Assembly (NCBI RefSeq): GCF_947497275.1
Contig: NZ_CANMFS010000001.1
Span: 186,001-250,000, forward strand
Length of the DNA: 64,000 bases
Direction of reading: 5' to 3'
DNA from: an uncultured Sulfitobacter sp.
GTDB taxonomy: Bacteria; Pseudomonadota; Alphaproteobacteria; Rhodobacterales; Rhodobacteraceae
Position numbers and translations under genes: made by a program. Positions 18,200-25,403 of the stretch are shown piece after piece (the stretch's first letter is position 1; every line of letters starts with the position of its first letter). The notes under the pieces were generated by a model. That model ran no database searches. It was not told the origin of the DNA and worked only from the letters and a program-made list of their open reading frames with translations.

Positions 18200-19035
18200 C
18201 CGCTGGCGAGCCTGCACGACCTGTCAAAGTTCGCCGATACCCGACGCGGACGTGATGTTGCAGCTTGATAAATTCTCATAGTTGATCACGGATAATGAGG
18301 TGTTCTCGGTGTTGCCGAACCATCACGGTCCGTTTCATCGCTGTCTGGTCGGCCGTTTAGGCGATCTAATCGCATTATCGCACCGGCACGACCGTTAACC
18401 TTTTGATAATACTTGAATTTATTCGCTCATAGCGTTTTCTTCCACTGCTCCGCATGGCTTTTTAGCACCGTGCAGGACGACTCCGGGCTATTCGCCTGCG
18501 AAACTGATTTCGCGTATTGAGTGTGTTTTCGTTGCCCTGAAGCAGGACGTCATAGACGTTTGTGTAAACGAGATGCAAAAAGCAGATCGACGGAAAGTGA
18601 TATTTTGACGGTTTGGCTCGTGAATGTTGCGTTGTTCTTGTTGTCGCACAAGGCGGATCCGGTGCCGGTGCGCTCAAAGACCGGATCGAGGTTTGAAACG
18701 ACTGCGTCGCAGCCGCAACAAACAGCCGCAGAACCACGCACGCCAACAACCCGTGACACCGTCACCCGTGCGGAAATCGCGCGGCTTTTCGGAAACGGGT
18801 TGCGTGAGGAATAGCCGATCAAAATAGACAGTTGTGTGACGGGACCGCCGTTGCCGGGTCGGTTTTATTCCCGAGGACCTGTATGTACAGGTGGGTGCCA
18901 GATAATCTGACCAGGGCCAGAACAGAGCCAGCTCCCTCGGATTTGCTTAAGGCCACTGGAATGTAAACGTCAGTCGAGCAGGGCAGAACCCGTCACCCCC
19001 CACACATAGGACGGCGTAGATGGTCCGACAAGGGA
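18200..19035. other. 836-base region without a secure gene
   Basis: AT-richer than its surroundings (TTTTGATAATACTTGAATTT near 18400). It holds one weak small reading frame (18605-18814). Around 18876-18955 an outer stem CCGAGG / CCTCGG encloses two small hairpins (ACCTGT-ATGT-ACAGGT and CAGAT-A-ATCTG), so a structured RNA is possible, but the fold matches no RNA family I recognise. No tRNA or tmRNA seen. Confidence 0.4.
18605..18814 (+). CDS. Possible small membrane protein
   Basis: 69 residues from TTG 18605 with GGAAAG about 8 bases upstream. One hydrophobic stretch near the N-terminus (VWLVNVALFLLS) is followed by a polar tail rich in T, R and Q and a helix RAEIARLFGNGLREE. The length is short, the start codon weak and no relative is recognised, so this may be chance. 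The reading frame does not conflict with any other gene. Confidence 0.27.
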   Translation: MTVWLVNVALFLLSHKADPVPVRSKTGSRFETTASQPQQTAAEPRTPTTRDTVTRAEIARLFGNGLREE

Positions 19036-19797
19036 TCACGTGTCAGGATCGGGAATAAACCCGTATCGAACCAATTCTTGTGGCAACAGGACATAGATCT
19101 CGTTGGGCGGCGTCACCAGCGCATGTTGCATCACCAGCGGATCGATCCCCATCGCATCGAGATACCGCATCACCTCTCCCTGACCGCGCTGGATATTCTC
19201 CACCGCGACAAACGCGGGCAACAGCGTGCTTTCACCGAAAAAATGCTGATGCACACCGACCGATGCGGTATCGGGAACACTGCGCGTCACGCCTGCCGCA
19301 AGAAGGTAGGGACAGGCAGAATAGCAGATGTCGCCATCGCGCATCTCGGTATCGACACTCCGTTGTCGCAGGGCACGGCCCAAAGTCAGCGCGTCGCGTA
19401 CCGATCCACCCGGTGAATTGAGTAGTACGCGAGTGGGGGGCAGCCGCAATTCGTCGATCTGTTTGAGGATCCGCACCGCGTCGCCGTCCGCGATCGCGCC
19501 TTCGAGCAGGATCGTCTCCCCGCCGGCCACGGTGGTCAGGATCAGCCGTTCGGGCAGTGGATCGCTGGGCATCGGCTGACCACCCGGCGGGGCGCGGTCG
19601 GGGGAAAATCGCCGTGTCTGGTCGCCGGGACGCACCGGTTCCGTCAATTGTGGTGCTTTGGGGCCGAAGCCGGGCATCCGAACCCCGATTTGCAGATCGC
19701 CGAGAAACAGAAAGGCGGCCAGCGCCAGCTGAAACACCAGTATGCCCATCAGCATCCGCCCGACCGAAGAGCTTTTCTGCGGCGCGGGCTTGGTCAT
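19036..19797 (-). CDS. Membrane-anchored ClpP-like serine protease homologue
   Basis: 253 residues: an N-terminal transmembrane anchor (about 14-33), a proline-rich linker (40-80) and a ClpP/crotonase-fold domain. Against ClpP the match is local but good: NSPGG (127-131), the nucleophile region CYSACPYLLAAG with S160 in the place of the catalytic serine, and VGVHQHFFG with H183 in the place of the catalytic histidine (spacing 23 against 25). The third triad residue is less clear: N or E stands where Asp is expected before LPQELVRYGF. The domain should face the periplasm. Its start overlaps the stop of 19794-21068 by 4 bases, so the two are translationally coupled. Confidence 0.72.
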   Translation of the reverse strand: MTKPAPQKSSSVGRMLMGILVFQLALAAFLFLGDLQIGVRMPGFGPKAPQLTEPVRPGDQTRRFSPDRAPPGGQPMPSDPLPERLILTTVAGGETILLEGAIADGDAVRILKQIDELRLPPTRVLLNSPGGSVRDALTLGRALRQRSVDTEMRDGDICYSACPYLLAAGVTRSVPDTASVGVHQHFFGESTLLPAFVAVENIQRGQGEVMRYLDAMGIDPLVMQHALVTPPNEIYVLLPQELVRYGFIPDPDT

Positions 19798-21068
19798 TCG
19801 GCGGCCGGGTTCGGTTTGGGCAGTGGGGTCAGCACCTGCGCAGTTTCTTTGACCGAGCCGTCCAGATCCCTAACGACTGCAAGTGCAGCGCGCAATTCGG
19901 CCAGCGTCATGCTGTCTTCGACAGCGGTGCCTTCGCGCCCCGACCGGATCGCGCCGTGAGTAATGGCGAGGATAAACACCAGCACTGCGGGAAGCAGATC
20001 GATAGCAATGGCACCCGCCCAGGACGGGATGAAATTACGCGCATAAAGAATGACGGCGTCGGCGGATGAAATCGGTGTATATGTTGTATCGGGGGGTGCG
20101 GGAAGCGCGAGAACGGCCTGCGCCGCGCGCTCCAGGGTGGTTGCACGTTGGGCCAGTACTTCGAGTACCGAGGAGATGGTCGCTGCCTGATCGCCGCGTG
20201 TCTCAGCGGAACGGCCGTCGAGTTCAGGCAGTACTACGGAGGCGGACAGATCCTGCGCCGCGCGCTCTACCAATGACGCGACAGAGAGCTGTCGCAGCTG
20301 CGTGATCAGCCCGGCGAGCCGAACCGCCTGTTCGGAAAACTCGACTGAGCGCGCCTCGACCGGGCCAGGCTCGACCGTCAGGGCGCGCATCCGGCTTAGT
20401 ATGGCGTTGCCTTCGGAGAAGGCCGACTGAACCAATGGCGTCTGCGAGGCGATTTGCGCCTCCAGACCGGCCAGCTCTGAGGATTTCTGCCGCAGCACGC
20501 GGAACACCGCACCGCGCCCGGCAAGGCCCGACAGATTGCCGGTCGCTTCCTGCTCGCTGAGATCCTCGAAAGATTGCCGCACGCGCGCCACGTCCCGCTC
20601 CAGCCCCTGTGCGGACAGCGCGATCTCGTGGGCGCGCTCCAGTGAGGATTGATAGTCCTGTACAGTCTCGGCCAGATGCTGTTCGACCGCCGCGGATCCG
20701 GCAAGTGCTGCGGCGTTCAGCCAACTCGACATCGCGATGATCGCAATTGATCCAAGGCCCATCGCTCCCATCAGCCCGACGCGCGCACGACGCTCGCGCA
20801 CGGCCGGGAACAGGCGCAGCATGTAGGACCAGAACACGAATATGCCAACCGAAACAGCCACTGAATAGGCAATGGCAGCAAAAGCGGACATCGCGCCGTT
20901 GTCGTCAAGCAGCGAGGACACACCAAGATAGGTATAAATGCCGGATGCAGTAGCCAATACGCCCAGAGCCGTGCCCGAGAATGTATCGAGCCATGTCAGG
21001 TGGCCTTCAAGCTCGCGCGCATAGCGCACACCACGGGCGTGCGTGGCGGAATCCTCGGAATTGCTCAT
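19794..21068 (-). CDS. Membrane protein with long coiled coil, partner of the ClpP-like protein
   Basis: 424 residues from ATG 21068 (AAAGGA upstream); an extended frame upstream is not used because it runs over the divergent promoter region. Three hydrophobic segments near residues 34-58, 62-88 and 96-122, then some 200 residues of heptad-like helix (DYQSSLERAHEIALSAQGLE, QSFEDLSEQEATGNLSGL, RAAQDLSASV), then a fourth segment near 358-380 (AGAIAIDLLPAVLVFILAI) and a short tail. No named family recognised. First gene of a two-gene operon with the ClpP-like protein; a LexA box lies 81 bases upstream but is closer to mmcB. Confidence 0.7.
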   Translation of the reverse strand: MSNSEDSATHARGVRYARELEGHLTWLDTFSGTALGVLATASGIYTYLGVSSLLDDNGAMSAFAAIAYSVAVSVGIFVFWSYMLRLFPAVRERRARVGLMGAMGLGSIAIIAMSSWLNAAALAGSAAVEQHLAETVQDYQSSLERAHEIALSAQGLERDVARVRQSFEDLSEQEATGNLSGLAGRGAVFRVLRQKSSELAGLEAQIASQTPLVQSAFSEGNAILSRMRALTVEPGPVEARSVEFSEQAVRLAGLITQLRQLSVASLVERAAQDLSASVVLPELDGRSAETRGDQAATISSVLEVLAQRATTLERAAQAVLALPAPPDTTYTPISSADAVILYARNFIPSWAGAIAIDLLPAVLVFILAITHGAIRSGREGTAVEDSMTLAELRAALAVVRDLDGSVKETAQVLTPLPKPNPAAE

Positions 21069-21148
21069 CGTGGGTCCTTTTGCTTGTCTTTGCTCAAGAT
21101 AGGGTGGCGCAGGCAAATCGCCAAGACACGGCACAGGGGCTTGCGCGT

Positions 21149-21163
21149 GTTCATGAAATGTTC
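21149..21163 (+). promoter_or_regulatory. LexA (SOS) box of mmcB
   Basis: GTTCATGAAATGTTC fits the alphaproteobacterial SOS consensus GTTC-N7-GTTC exactly and ends 11 bases before the mmcB start. Confidence 0.78.
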
Positions 21164-21174
21164 ATATTGACGCC

Positions 21175-21633
21175 ATGAACGACGCGATAGTCCAAACCTA
21201 CCAACCCGGCCAGCTTCTGCAGCGTGGCGTGTCCCGCCATCTGGCCTCGCATGGCTTTGCCTGCGTAGAAGAGCTTGTGCCCGCGCGCGGATTGCGGGTG
21301 GATGTCATGGCGCTGGGCCCGAAGGGTGAGGTCTGGGTCGTGGAGTGCAAATCAAGCCGTGCGGATTTCACCTCCGACAGCAAATGGCAGAACTACCTCG
21401 AATGGGCGGACCGTTTCTTTTTCGCAGTGGACGAAGAGTTCCCGACGGAACTGTTGCCCGATGACCAGGGGTTGATCATCGCAGACGGCTACCAGGCAGA
21501 GATCTTGCGCATGGGACCGCAAGCCAAGCTGGCACCCGCTCGGCGCAAGGTCGTCGTCCAGAAGTTTGCCGCTACCGCAGCGCGCAGACTGCAGCTGATG
21601 CGCGACCCGGACATGCACCCGGAGTGGGATTAG
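21175..21633 (+). CDS. mmcB: MmcB family DNA repair protein
   Basis: 152 residues with a restriction-endonuclease-like fold: RVDVMALGPKGEVWVVECKSS carries the D-xn-E-x-K catalytic pattern (D in VDVM, ECK). In Caulobacter mmcB is SOS-induced and acts with the ImuB/DnaE2 mutagenesis pathway. The same control is supported here by the LexA box directly upstream. Its TAG overlaps the end of the convergent DUF6324 gene by 4 bases. No imuA, imuB or dnaE2 in the window. Confidence 0.93.
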   Translation: MNDAIVQTYQPGQLLQRGVSRHLASHGFACVEELVPARGLRVDVMALGPKGEVWVVECKSSRADFTSDSKWQNYLEWADRFFFAVDEEFPTELLPDDQGLIIADGYQAEILRMGPQAKLAPARRKVVVQKFAATAARRLQLMRDPDMHPEWD

Positions 21634-21830
21634 CGCCTTTTCTTGCCGCCCATCTGGGCCGCGCGGGACGCTGCGGCCATGATCTCTTCGGCGATTTCGG
21701 TCGCCTCTTCGGGCGTAAAATCCATCGGGATCTCAATGCCGGCGCCTTCGATGAAGAGACGTACCATGCCCAATTCGGTAGGGCCGATCTGAAGGTTTGC
21801 TTCGATGTCGCGTTCGTCGTTGATGCTCAT
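21630..21830 (-). CDS. DUF6324 family small protein
   Basis: 66 residues: MSINDERDIEANLQIGPTEL start, then GMVRLFIEGAGIEIPMDF, an acidic helix PEEATEIAEEIMAAASRAA and a basic tail GGKKRR. A small conserved alphaproteobacterial protein of unknown role. ATG 21830 has GGACC in front on the minus strand. Ends tail to tail with mmcB. Confidence 0.75.
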   Translation of the reverse strand: MSINDERDIEANLQIGPTELGMVRLFIEGAGIEIPMDFTPEEATEIAEEIMAAASRAAQMGGKKRR

Positions 21831-21913
21831 GGCGGGGTCCTTACGGTCTTACGGTAGGTATCGCTACCGCCGCGCCGGTTGAAAGGCAAGACGATCCAGC
21901 GGTAGGGTTCGCC

Positions 21914-22395
21914 ATGACGGAGATCGAACTGCATCCCTTTGAGGCGAACGACCGCGATTGGCTGGTGGCCAATCATTCGGATCATTATGCCCGCGAGGAA
22001 GACTTCGATGCGAGCTTTGGTGCGCTGGTGGCGCAAATCGTCGATGCCTATCTTGCCGACCATGATCCGTCCGATGAAGCAGGGTGGATCGTATGGCAGG
22101 GGGCAGGCGGCTGGGCTCGATATTTTGCGTCCGGCTGGACGAGACGCGGGCGAAACTGCGGCTGTTTCTTTTGGTGCCCGAGGCGCGCGGCACCGGCCTT
22201 GGCCGGAGATTGCTCGACACCTGCACGGAGTTCGCGCGCGGGCGCGGGTATCAGGGTATGCAGCTGTGGACCTACAAAAGTCACGCGGCCGCCTGCGCGC
22301 TCTACCGTCGCAACGGCTGGCGTCTGTTGTCCGAAAACCCGGTCTTGGCCTTTGGCAGGCCCAACGTCGAACAGACATACACCATTTCATTCTGA
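21914..22395 (+). pseudogene. GNAT acetyltransferase interrupted by one frameshift
   Basis: The first frame (from ATG 21914, MTEIELHPFEANDRDWLV) covers the N-terminal part to about 22100; a second frame continues with GRRLGSIFCVRLDETRAKL, the acetyl-CoA loop LVPEARGTGLGRRLLDTC and HAAACALYRRNGWRLLSE to 22395. Joined, they give a normal GNAT domain of about 160 residues. The shift equals loss of one base at the run of five G at 22099-22103; six G would restore the frame. Either a recent mutation, a slippage site, or an assembly error; both halves look otherwise undamaged. Confidence 0.72.
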
Positions 22396-22419
22396 ACGAT
22401 TTTCGTCAGGTCAAAAGGG

Positions 22420-22448
22420 TTGCAATCCCCAGACTGGGCGGCTAAATC
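22420..22448 (+). promoter_or_regulatory. Candidate sigma-70 promoter of tRNA-His
   Basis: TTGCAA, a 17-base spacer, then TAAATC. The predicted start falls a few bases before the tRNA, as usual for stable RNA genes. Confidence 0.45.
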
Positions 22449-22458
22449 CTCCGTGTGT

Positions 22459-22535
22459 GCCGCCTTAGCTCAGTTGGTTAGAGCACTGGTTTGTGGAACC
22501 AGGGGTCCCCCGTTCAAGCCGGGGAGGCGGTACCA
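22459..22535 (+). tRNA. tRNA-His (anticodon GTG)
   Basis: 77 bases including encoded CCA. Acceptor GCCGCCT / AGGCGGT, D arm TTAGCTCAGTTGGTTAGAGC, anticodon arm CTGGT-TTGTGGA-ACCAG with GTG, T arm CCCCGTTCAAGCCGGGG. Position 1-72 is G-U, the discriminator is A, and the base before position 1 is T, so the extra G-1 of most tRNA-His is not encoded. This matches the unusual alphaproteobacterial tRNA-His type. Confidence 0.96.
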
Positions 22536-22564
22536 TCAAAACCCCCGTCGCCGGAAACCCGTTT

Positions 22565-22858
22565 CTATTTGTCTGCCGTGACGTCGACGGTTTGACGCAA
22601 AGCGCCTGTAAGCCGGTCGAAAATCAGGATCTGGTCCCTGTCTGTCACCACCGCATACCAGGTGCCCCCTTGGGTGAACGCCTGCGCGCGCGCGCCGTCC
22701 GGTAGCGCGATCTCTGACGGCAATACCGGCGTGTCGCGGTTCAGGCGGGTGACAAGCAGACCGATAACGAGTACGACGCCGCAAATCATAACTGCTGTCA
22801 GCACCGTCACCAGCCGCCGCAAGAAGCGTAAGCTGCCCGGTTCAGGAAGATCGTCCAT
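22565..22858 (-). CDS. DUF6476 family membrane protein
   Basis: 97 residues from ATG 22858 (MDDLPEPGSLRFLRRLVTVL). A single transmembrane helix at about residues 17-40 (TVLTAVMICGVVLVIGLLVT) is followed by a small extracytoplasmic domain ending in DRDQILIFDRLTGALRQTVDV. Conserved in Rhodobacterales without known function. Its start codon overlaps that of the divergent rluD by two bases (CATG), so each ribosome site lies inside the other gene. Confidence 0.75.
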   Translation of the reverse strand: MDDLPEPGSLRFLRRLVTVLTAVMICGVVLVIGLLVTRLNRDTPVLPSEIALPDGARAQAFTQGGTWYAVVTDRDQILIFDRLTGALRQTVDVTADK

Positions 22859-23891
22859 GTCGCACCGCCGTATCACATTCATTCTGGCGGACATGCCGCC
22901 GCCGCGCCTTGATAAGGCGCTTGCCCGCGATGTGCCAGAGGAGGCGTCCTTGTCGCGCACACGGCTTGGCAAGCTGATCGAGCGCGGGGCGGTCATGGTA
23001 AACGAAGAGATCACCCGCGACCCCCGCGCCGTCGTGGCCGCCGGGGCCAAGATCGACATCGACGTGGAGGATGCGGAACAAAGCCATATCCTGCCGGAAG
23101 ATATCGCACTGGAGGTTGTGTACGAGGATGCGGATCTGATCGTGATCGACAAGCCTGCGGGCATGGTGGTGCATCCCGCACCCGGATCGCCATCGGGCAC
23201 GCTGGTCAATGCCCTGCTGGCGCATTGTGGTGATGACTTGTCCGGTGTGGGGGGGATGAAGCGCCCCGGCATTGTCCACCGGATCGACAAGGAGACATCC
23301 GGCCTGCTGGTCGTTGCCAAATCCGACGCGGCGCATCACGGCCTTGCAAAGCAATTCGAGGCGCACACCGTGGAGCGCTATTACCAGGCACTGGTCTACG
23401 GCGTACCGGATGCCAATGATCCTCGCTTGCGCGGTGTGCGGGGCACCAGTTTCGAGCCCGGCAATATTCTCAAGCTGACGACACAGCTCGCCCGCCACAA
23501 GACCGACCGGCAGCGGCAGGCTGTTCTGTTTCAGGGCGGTCGTCATGCAGTGACGCGGGCACGCACCATCGCCCGCTACGGCACGCCGCCGGTGCTGGCT
23601 TTGATGGAATGCTGGCTGGAAACGGGGCGGACCCACCAGATCCGGGTGCATATGGCCCACGCCGGGCACGGCCTCGTCGGTGATCCGACATATGGCGGTA
23701 CGCGCAAACTGGCCAAGGTGGCGCTGCCGGAAGCGGTCGCCGACGCGGTAAAGGCATTCCTGCGCCAGGCACTGCATGCGGCGGTTCTGGGTTTCGTGCA
23801 TCCCGTTACCGCCGAGGCCATGCGCTTCGAATCGCCGCTTCCTTCCGATATGGCGGATCTGCTAGCGGCCCTGTCTTCGGTTCAGGGCTAG
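22857..23891 (+). CDS. rluD: RluA family pseudouridine synthase (RluD type)
   Basis: 344 residues. Converts uridines in 23S rRNA to pseudouridine. ATG 22857 with AGGAAG about 8 bases upstream gives an S4 domain first (PPRLDKALARDVPEEASLSR, KLIERGAVMVN), then the catalytic domain with HRIDKETSGLLVVAKSD (the catalytic Asp is in RIDKET) and the conserved GRTHQIRVHMAHAGHGLVGD near the end. S4 plus this catalytic domain is the RluC/RluD layout; assignment to RluD rather than RluC rests on family habit. Divergent from DUF6476. Confidence 0.9.
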   Translation: MSHRRITFILADMPPPRLDKALARDVPEEASLSRTRLGKLIERGAVMVNEEITRDPRAVVAAGAKIDIDVEDAEQSHILPEDIALEVVYEDADLIVIDKPAGMVVHPAPGSPSGTLVNALLAHCGDDLSGVGGMKRPGIVHRIDKETSGLLVVAKSDAAHHGLAKQFEAHTVERYYQALVYGVPDANDPRLRGVRGTSFEPGNILKLTTQLARHKTDRQRQAVLFQGGRHAVTRARTIARYGTPPVLALMECWLETGRTHQIRVHMAHAGHGLVGDPTYGGTRKLAKVALPEAVADAVKAFLRQALHAAVLGFVHPVTAEAMRFESPLPSDMADLLAALSSVQG

Positions 23892-24004
23892 TGTTTCGAT
23901 GTTCGGTTGCACTGTCACATCGCGCACGAAATGGTGTGTTGCGCGATGGATCGTTTTACGGGGCGTGGCGTTGTACCAATGAAAACAGAACAGTTCGGGT
24001 GCTT

Positions 24005-24033
24005 CTTGTAACTGTGATGCGACGAACCCATAT
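24005..24033 (+). promoter_or_regulatory. Candidate heat-shock (sigma-32) promoter of rpoH
   Basis: CTTGTAA, 15 bases, then CCCATAT, close to the sigma-32 consensus CTTGAAA-N13/15-CCCATNT, 53 bases before the rpoH start. Would make rpoH self-activating; inference. Confidence 0.5.
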
Positions 24034-24086
24034 CATATGTTAAGCTCAGTAACATGCGCACCTAGATCAGGGAAAGGGACTTGAAC

Positions 24087-24989
24087 ATGGCGAACTATGC
24101 AAATCTGCCAGCCCCGACGCCGGAAGGCGGTCTGAACCGGTATATGCAGGAGATCCGCAAATTTCCCCTGCTGGAACCCGAAGAGGAATATATGCTGGCG
24201 AAGCGGTGGGTCGAAGAACAGGACACCGAGGCTGCCCACAAGATGGTGACGTCGCACCTGCGTCTCGCCGCAAAGATCGCAATGGGCTACCGCGGCTACG
24301 GCCTGCCGCAGGCCGAAGTGATTTCTGAGGCGAATGTCGGCCTCATGCAGGCGGTCAAGCGGTTCGATCCCGAAAAGGGGTTTCGGCTTGCGACCTATGC
24401 CATGTGGTGGATCCGCGCCTCTATTCAGGAGTACATCCTACGCTCGTGGTCCTTGGTCAAGCTTGGCACAACATCGGGTCAGAAAAAGCTGTTTTTCAAT
24501 CTTCGCAAGGCCAAGAACAAGATCGGCGCCTTGGAAGAAGGCGATTTGCGACCGGAGAACGTAGCGACGATCGCCACCCAGCTGGGCGTGACCGAAGCGG
24601 AAGTGATATCGATGAACCGACGGATGTCGGGCGGGGATGCGTCGCTGAACGCTACCGTCGGATCCGAAGGCGAAGGCACCATGCAATGGCAGGACTGGCT
24701 TGAAGACGAAGATGCTGATCAGGCCGGTGATTATGCGGAGCGTGACGAGCTTGAAACGCGCCGTGAGATGCTCGCCGAGGCATTGGGTGTGCTGAACGAC
24801 CGGGAGAAAGACATTCTGACCCAGAGACGGCTCAGCGACGAGACCATTACGCTTGAGGATCTTTCGTCACAATACGGCGTGAGCAGGGAGCGGATTCGTC
24901 AGATCGAAGTGCGCGCGTTCGAAAAACTACAGGACGAAATGCGGTCGCTTGCCAAGGCGAAGGGTATGGCGACGTCCGAGGATGCTTGA
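24087..24989 (+). CDS. rpoH: RNA polymerase heat-shock sigma factor RpoH
   Basis: 300 residues from ATG 24087; a TTG two codons earlier is less likely because GGAAAGGGAC lies at the right distance from the ATG. RpoH-specific features are the region 2.4 helix YAMWWIRASIQEYILRSWSLV and the RpoH box QKKLFFNLRKAK just after it; region 4.2 ends the protein ([22 protein letters not shown]). Region 1.1 is absent as expected. Rhodobacterales often have two rpoH genes; which one this is cannot be told from the window. Confidence 0.96.
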   Translation: MANYANLPAPTPEGGLNRYMQEIRKFPLLEPEEEYMLAKRWVEEQDTEAAHKMVTSHLRLAAKIAMGYRGYGLPQAEVISEANVGLMQAVKRFDPEKGFRLATYAMWWIRASIQEYILRSWSLVKLGTTSGQKKLFFNLRKAKNKIGALEEGDLRPENVATIATQLGVTEAEVISMNRRMSGGDASLNATVGSEGEGTMQWQDWLEDEDADQAGDYAERDELETRREMLAEALGVLNDREKDILTQRRLSDETITLEDLSSQYGVSRERIRQIEVRAFEKLQDEMRSLAKAKGMATSEDA

Positions 24990-25133
24990 TTGAGAGTGTT
25001 GTGGAAAGTGCGGACCTCACACTTGGGAAGCCGCTTTTTTGCAGTCTTCGACGAGGCGGACACGCCACACGGGAACCTTTGGGCCTGGTAATGAATTGCA
25101 CCCAGACGGTATCACTAGCGGAGGCAGGTCGAC

Positions 25134-25403
25134 ATGGCCGGTGGATGGGCAAGGGACGGCGCGGTATCTGAGCAGATTGAAGCGTCGATAAACGATGAAT
25201 TGGCACGCCTCAAATCGCGGCGTGCCCCCACGGGCGAGAGCCTGACGCATTGCGCAGAGTGTGAGGAGCCGATCCCCGAAGCACGTCGACGTGCCTTGCC
25301 GGGCGTAAAGCTGTGTATCGACTGCGTTCGGGAACGCGACCAGAAGCAAGCTTTCCGCGGGGGTATCAACAGACGCGGCTCTAAGGACAGTCAGTTGAAG
25401 TAA
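25134..25403 (+). CDS. DksA/TraR family C4 zinc-finger protein
   Basis: 89 residues. Starts at ATG 25134 after GGAGG. A short helix (SEQIEASINDELARLKSRR) precedes the zinc finger C-A-E-C (THCAECEEPIPEARRRAL) and C-I-D-C (LCIDCVRERDQ). It lacks the long coiled-coil finger of DksA, so it resembles the short YbiI/TraR-like members that may bind RNA polymerase's secondary channel. Followed 13 bases later by a 16-bp perfect palindrome (25416-25431). Confidence 0.85.
   Translation: MAGGWARDGAVSEQIEASINDELARLKSRRAPTGESLTHCAECEEPIPEARRRALPGVKLCIDCVRERDQKQAFRGGINRRGSKDSQLK

Noticed and set aside
23995..24060. CtrA site near rpoH
   Set aside because: Only half-sites (TTAAG) with no second half at the right spacing.
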